In this document: positions 16,371 through 24,678 of the stretch, piece by piece | Layout of the letters: every line of letters begins with the position of its first letter | Position numbering within the stretch: the stretch's first letter is position 1 | NCBI RefSeq assembly: GCF_003814555.1 | Contig: NZ_RKQN01000008.1 | Coordinates: forward strand, 1 to 39,043 | Direction of reading: 5' to 3' | DNA: 39,043 bases | From: Vulcaniibacterium tengchongense | GTDB taxonomy: Bacteria; Pseudomonadota; Gammaproteobacteria; Xanthomonadales; Xanthomonadaceae | Made by a program: the position numbers and the translations under genes | The notes under the pieces: model-generated | Told to the model about the DNA's origin: nothing | The model's database searches: none | The model's input: the letters and a program-made list of their open reading frames with translations, nothing else

Positions 16371-17534
16371 ATGGCCGATTACCACCACGGCGTACGCGTC
16401 ATCGAAATCAACGAGGGCAGCCGCCCGATCCGCACGGTGTCCACGGCGGTGGTCGGCGTGGTCTGCACCTCCAACGACGCCGATGCCGCCACCTTCCCGC
16501 TCAACAAGCCTGCCCTGGTGACCGACCTGCGCGCCGCCCTCGGCAAGGCCGGCAACAACGGCACCCTGGCGCCGACGCTGCAGGCGATCGCCGACCAGGC
16601 CGATCCGCTCACGGTCGTCGTGCGCGTCGAGACCGGCGCCGACGACGCGGCCACCACCACCAACGTCATCGGCGCCTCGGGCGCCACCTACACCGGCATG
16701 CAGGCGCTGCTGGCCGCGCAGAGCCAGCTCGGCATCAAGCCGCGGATCCTCGCTTGCCCGGGCGTGGACACCCAGCCCGTGGCCGCCGCGCTGGCCATCG
16801 TGGCCAAGAAGCTGCGCGCCGTGGCGTACGTGAGCGCCGCCGCCAGCGCGGACAAGGAGGCCGCGGTGCTCTACCGCGAGAACTTCGCCGACCGCGAGCT
16901 GATGATCATCTGGCCGGACTTCGTGAGCTGGGATACCGCCACCAGCGCCAGCGCGCCGGCGTTCGCCACCGCCCGCGCCGTGGGTCTGCGCGCGAAGATC
17001 GACCAGGAGCAGGGCTGGCACAAGTCGCTGTCCAACGTCGCCGTCGCCGGCGTCACCGGCATTTCGCGCGACGTGCACTGGGACCTGCAGGACCCGACCA
17101 CGGACGCCAACTACCTCAACGCTGGCGGCGTGACCACGCTGGTCAACGCCAACGGCTTCCGCTTCTGGGGCTCGCGCACCTGCAGCGACGATCCGCTGTT
17201 CGCCTTCGAACCCGCGGCCCGCACCGCGCAAGTGCTGGCCGACACCATCGCCGAGGCCCTGCTGGTGTACATCGACAAGCCGATGCATCCCTCGCTGGTG
17301 CGCGACATCATCGAGTCGATCAACGCCAAGTTCCGCGAGCTCAAGGCCAACCGCTACATCATTGACGCGAACGCCTGGTACGACGAGCGCATCAACACCG
17401 CGGCCACGCTCGCATCCGGCCAGCTGCACATCGACTACGACTACACGCCGGTGCCGCCGCTGGAGAACCTGACCCTGCGCCAGCGCATCACCGACCGCTA
17501 CCTGGTGGACTTCGCCAGCCGCATCAACGGTTGA
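16371..17534 (+). CDS. FI: Tail sheath protein gpFI
   Basis: 387 residues (P2 FI 396). The contractile sheath. The N-terminus HHGVRVIEINEGSRPIRTV and the C-terminus ending in TDRYLVDFASRING are diagnostic. A strong Shine-Dalgarno (CAGGAGAG) precedes the ATG. It is followed by the tube gene FII. Confidence 0.96.
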   Translation: MADYHHGVRVIEINEGSRPIRTVSTAVVGVVCTSNDADAATFPLNKPALVTDLRAALGKAGNNGTLAPTLQAIADQADPLTVVVRVETGADDAATTTNVIGASGATYTGMQALLAAQSQLGIKPRILACPGVDTQPVAAALAIVAKKLRAVAYVSAAASADKEAAVLYRENFADRELMIIWPDFVSWDTATSASAPAFATARAVGLRAKIDQEQGWHKSLSNVAVAGVTGISRDVHWDLQDPTTDANYLNAGGVTTLVNANGFRFWGSRTCSDDPLFAFEPAARTAQVLADTIAEALLVYIDKPMHPSLVRDIIESINAKFRELKANRYIIDANAWYDERINTAATLASGQLHIDYDYTPVPPLENLTLRQRITDRYLVDFASRING

Positions 17535-17567
17535 GCGCGCCGCCCTACCTGATTCCCGGAGAAGCCC

Positions 17568-18077
17568 ATGGCACTGCCCCGCAAGCTCAAGAACTTCAAC
17601 CTCTTCGGCGACGGCGAGAGCTACCTCGGCCAAGCCGTCGAAGTGAAGCTGCCGACCCTGACCCGCGCGATGGAGGACTATCGCGGCGGTGGCATGAGCG
17701 GCCCCGTCAAGATCGACAACGGCCAGGAAGCGCTCGAGCTGGAGCACAAGTACGGCGGCCTGATGCGCTCGATCTTCCGGCAGTACGGCATCAGCCGGCA
17801 CGACGGCGTGCAGCTGCGCTTCGCCGGCGCCTACCAGCGCGACGACACCGGCGCCGTGGACGCGGTCGAGGTGGTCGTGCGCGGCCGCCACTCGGAGATC
17901 GACCCGGGCACGGCGAAGGCCGGCGAAGACACCGAGTTCGCCGTCAAGACGGCGTGCAGCTACTACAAGCTGACTATCAACGGCGTGACCGAGATCGAAA
18001 TCGACCTCGTGAACATGATCGAGATCGTCGGCGGCGTGGACCGCCTTGCCGAGCAGCGCCGCGCGATCGGCGTCTGA
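17568..18077 (+). CDS. FII: Tail tube protein gpFII
   Basis: 169 residues (P2 FII 172). It polymerises into the inner tube through which DNA is ejected. Typical stretches: LKNFNLFGDGESYLGQ at the start and TCSYYKLTINGVTEIEIDLVN-like sequence near the C-terminus (here with ACSYYK). Confidence 0.95.
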   Translation: MALPRKLKNFNLFGDGESYLGQAVEVKLPTLTRAMEDYRGGGMSGPVKIDNGQEALELEHKYGGLMRSIFRQYGISRHDGVQLRFAGAYQRDDTGAVDAVEVVVRGRHSEIDPGTAKAGEDTEFAVKTACSYYKLTINGVTEIEIDLVNMIEIVGGVDRLAEQRRAIGV

Positions 18078-18134
18078 CCTTCCGCACGGCCCGTCCGCCA
18101 GGGCGGGTCGCCCCTTGCCTGAGAGAGAGACCCC

Positions 18135-18473
18135 ATGTCCAAGACCGACCCGGCCATCGAGGCGGCGAAGCCGCAGCAGCCCGTGACCGCCACCGTCACC
18201 CTGGAGACGCCCCTCGTCCGCGGCGATCAGAAGATCGAGCGCATCACCCTGCGCAAGCCCACCGCCGGCGAGCTGCGCGGCGTCGCCATCGCCGACCTGA
18301 TCAGGTCCGACGTGGCCGCACTGCACGTGGTGCTGCCGCGCATCACCAGCCCGACGCTCACCAGCCACGACGTGGGCCAGCTCGACCTGCCCGACCTGGC
18401 CGCCCTGGCCAGCGAGGTGGTCGGTTTTTTCATGACCCGGGCGGATCGGGCGGCGCTCTCCCCCGGCGCGTAG
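18135..18473 (+). CDS. E: Tail assembly protein gpE
   Basis: 112 residues, the short product of the E/E' pair. It belongs to the phage tail assembly chaperone class that coats the tape measure during tail building. The core is LRKPTAGELRGVAIADLIRSDV, then LPRITSPTLT. Near its end the sequence reads through a T TTT TTC slippery site at 18425-18431, where part of the ribosomes are expected to shift to make E+E'. Confidence 0.92.
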   Translation: MSKTDPAIEAAKPQQPVTATVTLETPLVRGDQKIERITLRKPTAGELRGVAIADLIRSDVAALHVVLPRITSPTLTSHDVGQLDLPDLAALASEVVGFFMTRADRAALSPGA

Positions 18474-18595
18474 AAGACGCGATGGCGGACATCGCCGCGG
18501 TGTTCCACTGGCCGCCCGCGGCGATGGCCGACATGTCCCTCACCGAGCTGATGGAGTGGCGCGAGCGCGCCCGGGAACGCTGCGGAGCCCAATGA
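18135..18595 (+). CDS. E+E': Tail assembly protein E+E' (-1 frameshift product)
   Basis: A programmed -1 shift at T TTT TTC (18425-18431) would join the E frame to the overlapping frame that ends at 18595, giving about 153 residues (P2 E+E' is 142). The extension includes MADIAAVFHWPPAAMADMSL, the E' tail protein signature. The same -1 shift in a T-run is experimentally known in P2 and shared by many tailed phages. Confidence 0.85.
18425..18431 (+). promoter_or_regulatory. Slippery heptamer for -1 ribosomal frameshift
   Basis: T TTT TTC in the E reading frame fits the X XXY YYZ rule. Shifting back one base continues in the open E' frame. No obvious downstream pseudoknot was worked out. Confidence 0.85.
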
Positions 18596-18612
18596 CGTGG
18601 TAGCCTTGTCCC

Positions 18613-18804
18613 ATGGAGAACATCCTGCTCAACGCCGCCGCGGTGCTCGCCGTGGCCCTGTCCGCGCTGATGTTGATCGGCGCGGCCATGATGCTGGGCC
18701 AGCTCTGCTGGGGCGTGGTGCGCCGGCTGGCGCAGCCCGAGGCGACCGCCGCCGATCGCGAGATCGCGCGGCTGCTCGCGGAAACCGACCCGCGCCACCG
18801 CTGA
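18613..18804 (+). CDS. Small single-pass membrane protein between E' and T
   Basis: 63 residues. One hydrophobic segment (about residues 5-34) is followed by a short charged tail (ADREIARLLAETDPRHR). No family recognised. It lies between E' and the tape measure, a place with no gene in P2. Its Shine-Dalgarno is weak. The ORF could be fortuitous, but hydrophobic and charged parts are cleanly separated. Confidence 0.5.
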   Translation: MENILLNAAAVLAVALSALMLIGAAMMLGQLCWGVVRRLAQPEATAADREIARLLAETDPRHR

Positions 18805-18840
18805 TCCGGCCTGCCGCCTCCGCCCAGGAGGCGCGCTGAC

Positions 18841-21435
18841 ATGGCCGGTTACGACCTGCGGTTGCAGGTGCTGCTCAACGCGATCGACCGCGCTTCCGGC
18901 CCGCTCAAGCGGATCCTGGGCGGCAGCAAATCCACCGCCCAGGCGCTGCGCGCGACCCAGTCCGAGCTGAAGCGGCTGGAGGCCGTGCAGCGCGACATCG
19001 AAGGCTTCCGCAAGCTGGAGACCCAGCTGGGCACCACGTCCAGCCAGCTGGTCCAGGCGCAGCGCGAGCTGCGGCGGCTGGGCGAGGCGCTCAATGCCGC
19101 CGACGCGCCGAACAAGAAGCTCACCGCCTCGCTCAGGAAGCAAGGCGAGGTCGTCGCGCGGCTGCGCGAGGAGGAGGCGCGCCAGCGCGCCACGCTGGAG
19201 GTTTCGCGCCGCGCCCTGGAAGCCGCGGGCGTCAGCACCGCGCGCCTGGCCGTCGACGAGCGCAGGCTGCAAGCCGAACTGGCCGCCGCGAACCGCCAGC
19301 TGGATGCGCAGCGTCGCCGGCTGGAGCGGCTGACCGCCGCGCAGGCGAAGATGCAGCGCATGCACTCGGCCGGCATGAAGCTGGCCGCGCACGGCGCCGG
19401 CGCCGTGGCCGCCGGCAGCTACGCCAGCCGCGCCGCCGTGGCGCCCATCGCCGCGTTCGCCGAGCAGGAAGACGCCGCGATGCAGCTGCGCGCCGCAATG
19501 ATGGGCGCCAACGGCCAGGTGGCCGCGGAGTTCGCGCAGATCGACGCGCTCGCGCAGAAGCTCGGCAACCGGCTGCCCGGCACCACGGCCGACTTCTACG
19601 AGATGTTCACGATGTTGCGGCGCCAGGGCATGTCCGCCCAGGTGATCCTCGGCGGCCTGGGCGAGGCCACCGCGTACCTCGGCGCGCAGCTGCGCATGCC
19701 GTACACCGAGGCCGCCGCCTTCGCGGCGAAGCTGCAGGACGCCACGCGCGCGACCGAGGCCGAGATGATGGGCCTCGCGGACGTCATCCAGCGCACGTAC
19801 TACCTGGGCGTCGACGCCGAGAACATGCTGCAGGGCTTCGGCAAGCTCTCGCCCGCGCTCTCGATCCTGCGCTCGAAGGGCTTGGCCGCGACGCAGGCGC
19901 TCGCCCCGCTGCTGGTGATGGCCGACCAGGCCGGCATGGCCGGCGAGCAGGCCGGCAACGCGTACCGCAAAGTGCTCCAGTACGCGATGGACGCCGAGAA
20001 GGTCGGCAAGGCCAACGCGCTCCTGAAGCCCAGCGGCATCGCGCTGGACTTCACCAACGGCCAGGGCGAGTTCGGCGGCCTCGACCGGCTGTTCGCGCAG
20101 CTGCAGCAGCTGAAGGGGCTCAACACGCAGGACCGCCTCGCGGTGCTGAAGAAGCTGTTCGGCGACGACGCCGAAACGCTGCAGGTCGTCTCGTTGCTGA
20201 TCGACAAGGGCCAGGCCGGCTACTACGAGGTGCAGCGCAAGATGGCCGCGCAAGCGGACTTGCAGCGCCGCGTCAACGCGCAGCTGGGCACGCTGCGCAA
20301 CCTGTGGGAAGCCGCCACCGGCACCTTCACGAACGTGCTGGCCAGCGTCGGCGAGACGGCGCAGCCGGAGATCCAGGCGCTCACGCAGTGGCTGGGCCGG
20401 GCCGGGGAGCGCATGCAGGCCTGGGTGCAGGAGAATCCCAAGCTCGCCGGCGGGCTGTTCAAGGTGGCCGCGGTGCTGGCGGTGCTGGTCGTCGCCGCCG
20501 GCGGCCTCGCGCTGGCGCTGGGCACGATCCTGATGCCGTTCGCCGGCCTGCAGTTCGCGCTGACCAACGCCGCGCCGCTCTTCGGCGGCCTGGGCCGGCT
20601 GCTGCTCGGCCTGGGCGGCCGCATCCTGCCGCTGGTCGCGGGCGCAATCCGGATGGTCGGCATGGCCGTCACGGCGAACCCGATCGGCATCCTGCTGATG
20701 CTGCTCGCCGGCGCCGCGTACCTGATCTGGCGCAACTGGGGGACGATCGGGCCGATGCTCAGCGGCATCTGGCAAAGCGTGAGCACGGCCGTGGGCCAAG
20801 CCTGGGACTGGCTCAAGGCGAAGGCCGGCATGCTGTGGGAGTTCCTGAAAGGCGTGTTCGCCTGGTCTCCGCTCGGCCTGCTGATCACGCACTGGAACGC
20901 CGTGCTGGGCTTCCTGGGCGGCCTCTGGGCGCGCTTCCAGGCGATCGGCGGCCAGCTGATGCAGGGGCTGGTGCGCGGCCTGCTCGGCGGCCTGCAGGCC
21001 GTCAGCGACACGATCACCGGCATCGCCGGCAACGTCATCGGCTGGTTCAAGGCCAAGCTCGGGATCCGCAGCCCGTCGCGCGTGTTCGCGCAGCTGGGCG
21101 ACTTCACGATGCAGGGCTTCGCCGGCGGCCTCGACCGCAGCCAGCGGCTGCCGCTGCAGCGGTTCTCGGCGTTCGGCGACCGCCTGCAGCAGGCCGGCGC
21201 CGGCGTCGCCCTGGCCGCGGCCGCGGCGCCCGCCGCGGCGATCGACACGCGCCCGCCGGTCGCGCCCCTGGCGGCCCCCAGCGCGGCGCCCGCGGTGAAG
21301 CATTACGAGATCCACGTCCACGCCGCGCCCGGCATGGACCCGCAGGCGATCGCGGCGGAGGTGCGCCGCCAGCTGGAGCAGCTGGACCGCGAGCGCGACG
21401 CGCGCCGGCGTTCGCGCCTGGGCGACTACGACTGA
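18841..21435 (+). CDS. T: Tail tape measure protein gpT
   Basis: 864 residues (P2 gpT 815). It sets tail length and helps DNA entry. The N-terminus MAGYDLRLQVLLNAIDRASGPL and a long coiled-coil section (about residues 30-175) are typical. Two hydrophobic segments lie at about 537-570 and 614-632. The C-terminal part contains GIRSPSRVFAQLGDFTMQGF. Gene size agrees with a P2-length tail. Confidence 0.95.
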   Translation: MAGYDLRLQVLLNAIDRASGPLKRILGGSKSTAQALRATQSELKRLEAVQRDIEGFRKLETQLGTTSSQLVQAQRELRRLGEALNAADAPNKKLTASLRKQGEVVARLREEEARQRATLEVSRRALEAAGVSTARLAVDERRLQAELAAANRQLDAQRRRLERLTAAQAKMQRMHSAGMKLAAHGAGAVAAGSYASRAAVAPIAAFAEQEDAAMQLRAAMMGANGQVAAEFAQIDALAQKLGNRLPGTTADFYEMFTMLRRQGMSAQVILGGLGEATAYLGAQLRMPYTEAAAFAAKLQDATRATEAEMMGLADVIQRTYYLGVDAENMLQGFGKLSPALSILRSKGLAATQALAPLLVMADQAGMAGEQAGNAYRKVLQYAMDAEKVGKANALLKPSGIALDFTNGQGEFGGLDRLFAQLQQLKGLNTQDRLAVLKKLFGDDAETLQVVSLLIDKGQAGYYEVQRKMAAQADLQRRVNAQLGTLRNLWEAATGTFTNVLASVGETAQPEIQALTQWLGRAGERMQAWVQENPKLAGGLFKVAAVLAVLVVAAGGLALALGTILMPFAGLQFALTNAAPLFGGLGRLLLGLGGRILPLVAGAIRMVGMAVTANPIGILLMLLAGAAYLIWRNWGTIGPMLSGIWQSVSTAVGQAWDWLKAKAGMLWEFLKGVFAWSPLGLLITHWNAVLGFLGGLWARFQAIGGQLMQGLVRGLLGGLQAVSDTITGIAGNVIGWFKAKLGIRSPSRVFAQLGDFTMQGFAGGLDRSQRLPLQRFSAFGDRLQQAGAGVALAAAAAPAAAIDTRPPVAPLAAPSAAPAVKHYEIHVHAAPGMDPQAIAAEVRRQLEQLDRERDARRRSRLGDYD

Positions 21436-21446
21436 GGACTGCCGCG

Positions 21447-21851
21447 ATGATGATGGCCCTGGGAACTTTCGTCTTCGACCTGCAGCACCTGGCGTACCAG
21501 CAGCTGCAGCGCTCCGCGGCGTGGCGCCACGCCAGCAGCGAGCGCGTCGGCGCCCGCGCCGCGCACCAGTACCTGGGCCCGGGCGACGAGACGATCGAGC
21601 TCAGCGGCGTCGTCGCGCCGGAGCTGACCGGCGACCCGGCCTCGCTCGACGTGCTGCGCGAGATGGCCGACGAAGGCCGCCCGCTCTCGCTCGTGGACGG
21701 CACCGGCGTCGTGCACGGCGCCTACGTGATCACCGGGCTCAACGCCACGCACACGCTGTTCTTCGCCGACGGCATCCCGCGGCGGATCGAGTTCGGCTTG
21801 TCGCTCAAGCGCGTCGACGACGTGGCGCCGCGCGAGGGCGAACCGGCGTGA
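21447..21851 (+). CDS. U: Tail terminator-like protein gpU
   Basis: 134 residues (P2 gpU 159). The P2 GpU family is recognised from MMMALGTFVFDLQHLAYQQLQR at the start and FFADGIPRRIEFGLSLKRVDD near the end. Three consecutive ATG codons begin the gene; the first, at 21447, has a GAGG about nine bases upstream. The stop overlaps the GTG of gene D. Confidence 0.93.
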   Translation: MMMALGTFVFDLQHLAYQQLQRSAAWRHASSERVGARAAHQYLGPGDETIELSGVVAPELTGDPASLDVLREMADEGRPLSLVDGTGVVHGAYVITGLNATHTLFFADGIPRRIEFGLSLKRVDDVAPREGEPA

Positions 21852-22843
21852 ACGCGCACGGCATCCCCGCGTGGCGCGTCGTGCTCGACGGCCAGGACCT
21901 GACCGAGCGTGTCCGGCCGCGCCTGCAGGATCTCACCCTGACCGAGTCGCGCGGCGGCGAGGCCGACCAGCTCGATCTGGTCATCCTCGACCACGACGGC
22001 CGGCTGGCGCTGCCGCGCCGCGGCGTCGAGCTGTCGGTGGCGCTCGGCTGGACCGACAGCGGCCTGATCGACAAGGGCCGGTTCCGCGTCGACGAGGTCG
22101 AGCACAGCGGCGCGCCGGACGTGATCACCGTGCGCGCTCGCAGCGCCGACCTCAGCCACCCGATGCGCACGCGGCGCGAGCGCAGCTGGCACCAGGTCAC
22201 GCTGGGCGATGTCGTGCGCAACCTCGCCGGCGAACACGGCCTGCAGGCGCGCATCGCGCCGTCGCTGGCCGGCATCGCGATCCCGCACTTGGACCAGACC
22301 GGCGAAAGCGACGTGCACCTGCTCACGCGCCTGGGCCGCCGCTACGACGCCGTCGCTACCGTGAAGGCCGGGCACCTGCTGTTCGTGCCGATCGGCAGCG
22401 GCACGACGGCGAGCGGCGATCCGCTGCCCAGCCCGCTGATCACGCGCCGCGACGGCGACCGGCACCGCTATGCGCTCGCCGACCGGGACACCTACAGCGG
22501 CGTGCGCGCGTACTGGCACGACAAGCCGGGCGCGAACCGCAGATCGGTGCTCGTGGGCGAGAGCGGCAATGCCAAGCGCCTGCGCGAGACCTACAGCAGC
22601 GAAGCCGAGGCGCGCGAGCACGCGCACGCCGAGTGGCAGCGGGTCCAGCGCGGCGCGGCGACGATGGAGTACACGCTCGCGCGCGGACGCGCCGACCTGT
22701 ACCCGGAGCAGCGGCTGCGGCTGCAGGGCTTCAAGCGGGAAATCGACGCCACGCCGTGGCTGATCGCCAAGGCCACCCACACCATCTCCGGCTCGGGCGG
22801 CTACACCACCCGGCTGGAGCTCGAGACCGATATCGCCGGCTGA
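21848..22843 (+). CDS. D: Baseplate hub/late control protein gpD
   Basis: 331 residues (P2 gpD 387). It forms the baseplate hub, the equivalent of T4 gp27. GTG start at 21848 overlaps the U stop (GTGA). Family features include VVLDGQDLTERVRPRLQDLTLTES-type N-terminus, KGRFRVDEVEHSGAPDVITVRARSAD in the middle, and WLIAKATHTISGSGGYTT near the end. Last structural gene of the late block. Confidence 0.94.
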   Translation: MNAHGIPAWRVVLDGQDLTERVRPRLQDLTLTESRGGEADQLDLVILDHDGRLALPRRGVELSVALGWTDSGLIDKGRFRVDEVEHSGAPDVITVRARSADLSHPMRTRRERSWHQVTLGDVVRNLAGEHGLQARIAPSLAGIAIPHLDQTGESDVHLLTRLGRRYDAVATVKAGHLLFVPIGSGTTASGDPLPSPLITRRDGDRHRYALADRDTYSGVRAYWHDKPGANRRSVLVGESGNAKRLRETYSSEAEAREHAHAEWQRVQRGAATMEYTLARGRADLYPEQRLRLQGFKREIDATPWLIAKATHTISGSGGYTTRLELETDIAG

Positions 22844-22880
22844 GGCCGGCGCCGGTGCACCCCAGCAGAAGGAGCCCACC

Positions 22881-23036
22881 ATGCAAACCGCCGTCGTTGT
22901 GATCGCCGTCCTCGCCCTTGGCCTGTTCCTGTTCGTCCGCTCCCGCCGCAAGCGCAGCGCCGCCGGAGGTGGCGGCGCCGGCAGCGCCGGCAGCGGGGGC
23001 GGGGTCAACCCGCGCCCGCCGCAGCGCCCACGCTGA
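22881..23036 (+). CDS. Small membrane protein at the end of the late operon
   Basis: 51 residues. One membrane segment at the N-terminus (about 3-19) precedes a basic SRRKR patch and a Gly/Ser-rich tail. It has an excellent Shine-Dalgarno (AAGGAG, 8 bases before the ATG) and lies between D and the terminator. No family recognised; the small size and anchor would fit a superinfection or lysis accessory. Confidence 0.6.
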   Translation: MQTAVVVIAVLALGLFLFVRSRRKRSAAGGGGAGSAGSGGGVNPRPPQRPR

Positions 23037-23069
23037 GCCCCTGGCCGCCGATGGCGGCGCCCAGAACGG

Positions 23070-23099
23070 AAAAACCCCGGCATCGCTGCCGGGGTTTTT
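23070..23099. terminator. Bidirectional Rho-independent terminator
   Basis: A perfect 13-bp inverted repeat (AAAAACCCCGGCA / TGCCGGGGTTTTT) around a TCGC loop, with a T-run at each strand's 3' side. It separates the rightward late operon from the leftward lysogenic genes and should stop both. Confidence 0.95.
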
Positions 23100-23113
23100 C
23101 GTTGTGTCGCAGG

Positions 23114-23773
23114 CTACTTTACGCGGCAATCGTTCAGCTGCGGCGAGCCCATCACCTCGCCGGCGCCCGTGCACGCCACGGTGACCTGCTGGCCCGTCTC
23201 AAGCTGGGCCGCTACATCCTTCGGCAGGCCCCGGGCGTGCACTTGCTGCAGGATCTCGCCGGTGGTCAGCTGCACGACGGCCTCGTCGCTGAAGTCGGAG
23301 GTGATCGACTCCACCTTCCCGCTGACTTCCAGCGCCTTGCCCTTGTACTTGCCGTCCGCGGCGACCTCGTTCGCCGCGTAGGCCTGGAACAGCTCACGGG
23401 CGGTGATCTTGATCGCATCGGCCGCCGGCTCGGCCTGGCTAGCCGGCGCCGCCGTCTCCGTCCCGTTACTGGCCTGCTGCAGAGCGGCCGTCCCGCCCAC
23501 GGCCGTCGCGCCCAGCACCGCGAGCCCGATGAAGTAGACGATCGGCGACACGATCAGCGAGGCCAGCAGCGGCAAGAGCCCCTGCTTGGTGAAGCCGCGC
23601 GCCATCACCACGATGGCGAGGATGAAGGCCACCAGGTTCAGCGGCCAGCCGACGAACACGCCGACACCGGGCAGCGGCAGCAGGAACAGGATCCACGCGA
23701 CGATCAGGCACACCCAAGTGGCCTTGACCGGCGCGGAGCGCGGCGTGGTGTTGATCGATGCGGTTGCATTCAT
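23114..23773 (-). CDS. Membrane protein with OB-fold (tRNA_anti-like) domain
   Basis: 219 residues. Two or three hydrophobic segments (about residues 19-60 and 66-93) are followed by a linker and an OB-type domain from about 118. The pattern ARELFQAYAANEVAADGKYKGKALEVSGKVESI is typical of the tRNA_anti-like family, of unclear function. The ATG at 23773 has AGGGG eight bases upstream. Transcribed in the repressor direction, it is a likely lysogenic conversion (moron) gene, possibly in superinfection exclusion. That role is inference. Confidence 0.75.
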   Translation of the reverse strand: MNATASINTTPRSAPVKATWVCLIVAWILFLLPLPGVGVFVGWPLNLVAFILAIVVMARGFTKQGLLPLLASLIVSPIVYFIGLAVLGATAVGGTAALQQASNGTETAAPASQAEPAADAIKITARELFQAYAANEVAADGKYKGKALEVSGKVESITSDFSDEAVVQLTTGEILQQVHARGLPKDVAAQLETGQQVTVACTGAGEVMGSPQLNDCRVK

Positions 23774-23999
23774 TTGCGTTACCCCTGTGGTTGCAGTGAT
23801 CACGGAGCTTTCCGGCCCCGCTTGCGAATGCCGCCCGCAGTGCGCAGCGCGCCCGCCGGCGGCGAAACCAGCGCGTCGTCGGCCGCGACATGCGTGCCGA
23901 GGACGCCCCCTTATCGGCACGCGATCGCCGCGCTTCAGAGTACGCGGGAGGCGTGGCCGATGCTGTACCCCTTTCCCCTACTGCCGAGTCGGATTTTTC
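23774..23999. other. Gap between two lysogenic membrane-protein genes
   Basis: 226 bases without a supported gene. It contains most of the right-hand copy context of the 16-base repeat at 23988-24003. No promoter or terminator with clear boxes was seen. Confidence 0.4.
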
Positions 24000-24003
24000 C
24001 TAC
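23988..24003. repeat. 16-base direct repeat, copy 1
   Basis: GTCGGATTTTTCCTAC, identical to 24465-24480. On the minus strand this copy covers the stop codon of the 24000-24464 gene. Confidence 0.85.
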
Positions 24004-24464
24004 TTGTTGTCGGCCGACTGATTCGCTTCGAGCCGCTTGCGGATGCCCAGTTGCGCCAGCACCACCGCCTGTTCGCGGCGCAGCACCCGCAACACGGCGC
24101 GTTGCAGCCGCCACCAGTCGCCGACGATCACCAAGGTCATGACCAGCGCCGATGGCGCAAGCGTCAGGAAGATCCAGCGACGCTCCTCCCTGTAGCCCGG
24201 CGCCGTACTGTCCAGGCCGAACCACAGCAACAGCGCTTCGGTGATGGGGACGCACAACATCACGGCCACGCCGCAGACTGCGAGAGCCCCCAAAGATCGA
24301 TTGCTGTATATGCCTACTTCCCTTCTGTAGGCGTCGGCTGCGCGCTCCAGCTCCTCGGTAGTGGCCTGGGCGGCCGTCAGTTCCCTCCCGCCGAAATTGA
24401 AGGTAACCGGCGCGGTGAAGTACGCGGAACCCGCAACGTCGATTCCAACGTTTCTGTCTCTCAT
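24000..24464 (-). CDS. Uncharacterised two-TM membrane protein
   Basis: 154 residues. The N-terminus (VAGSAYFTAPVTFNFGGRE) is beta-like; a short helical part follows. Two hydrophobic segments lie at about residues 58-77 and 95-115, with a basic C-terminal tail. No family recognised. The gene is flanked exactly by a 16-base direct repeat that supplies its Shine-Dalgarno (AGGA, 10 bases from the ATG) and overlaps its stop codon. This suggests a cassette that was inserted or duplicated. Expressed with the lysogenic group, it may alter host susceptibility. Confidence 0.7.
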   Translation of the reverse strand: MRDRNVGIDVAGSAYFTAPVTFNFGGRELTAAQATTEELERAADAYRREVGIYSNRSLGALAVCGVAVMLCVPITEALLLWFGLDSTAPGYREERRWIFLTLAPSALVMTLVIVGDWWRLQRAVLRVLRREQAVVLAQLGIRKRLEANQSADNK

Positions 24465-24480
24465 GTCGGATTTTTCCTAC
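24465..24480. repeat. 16-base direct repeat, copy 2
   Basis: Second copy of GTCGGATTTTTCCTAC, immediately upstream (minus strand) of the ATG at 24464. It carries the gene's ribosome binding site. Confidence 0.85.
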
Positions 24481-24671
24481 GCCGCGGCGCGGCGCTTCCC
24501 TACGGGGCTGTGCGGCCGAACCTGAGCCGCCAAGGGCGATGGCGGGGGCGATTTGCGCGAATCGCCCCGGCCGCGGCGCGGCGGCCGCGGCATCCACGCG
24601 ATCGGGAAGCTCAAGTTCAGGCTGAGCGCGCCGATATGCACGTCGCCGGCGACGAATTGGCCGAGATACAC
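24477..24671 (-). CDS. Possible small ORF coupled to the repressor
   Basis: 64 residues from a GTG at 24671. AAGGAG at the very end of the repressor gene lies ten bases before it, so translation could follow the repressor. The N-terminus (LGQFVAGDVHIGALSLNLSF) is protein-like, while the rest is Arg/Pro-rich and low in information. A 9-bp perfect hairpin (24545-24568) lies within it. I cannot exclude a chance ORF. Confidence 0.35.
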   Translation of the reverse strand: MYLGQFVAGDVHIGALSLNLSFPIAWMPRPPRRGRGDSRKSPPPSPLAAQVRPHSPVGKRRAAA

Positions 24672-24678
24672 GTGCGCG

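Noticed and set aside
18077-18134. Terminator between FII and E
   Set aside because: A GC-rich inverted repeat (about 18086-18112) exists but has no T-run, and the E gene downstream must be co-transcribed.
16314-18368. 684-codon minus-strand open frame
   Set aside because: It runs antisense to the well-identified W/FI/FII/E genes. Long antisense frames are expected in GC-rich coding DNA, and the translation is rich in Arg, Gly and Ala with no domain.
18430-21321. 963-codon minus-strand open frame
   Set aside because: Shadow of the tape measure gene on the opposite strand; no protein-like features and no ribosome binding site.
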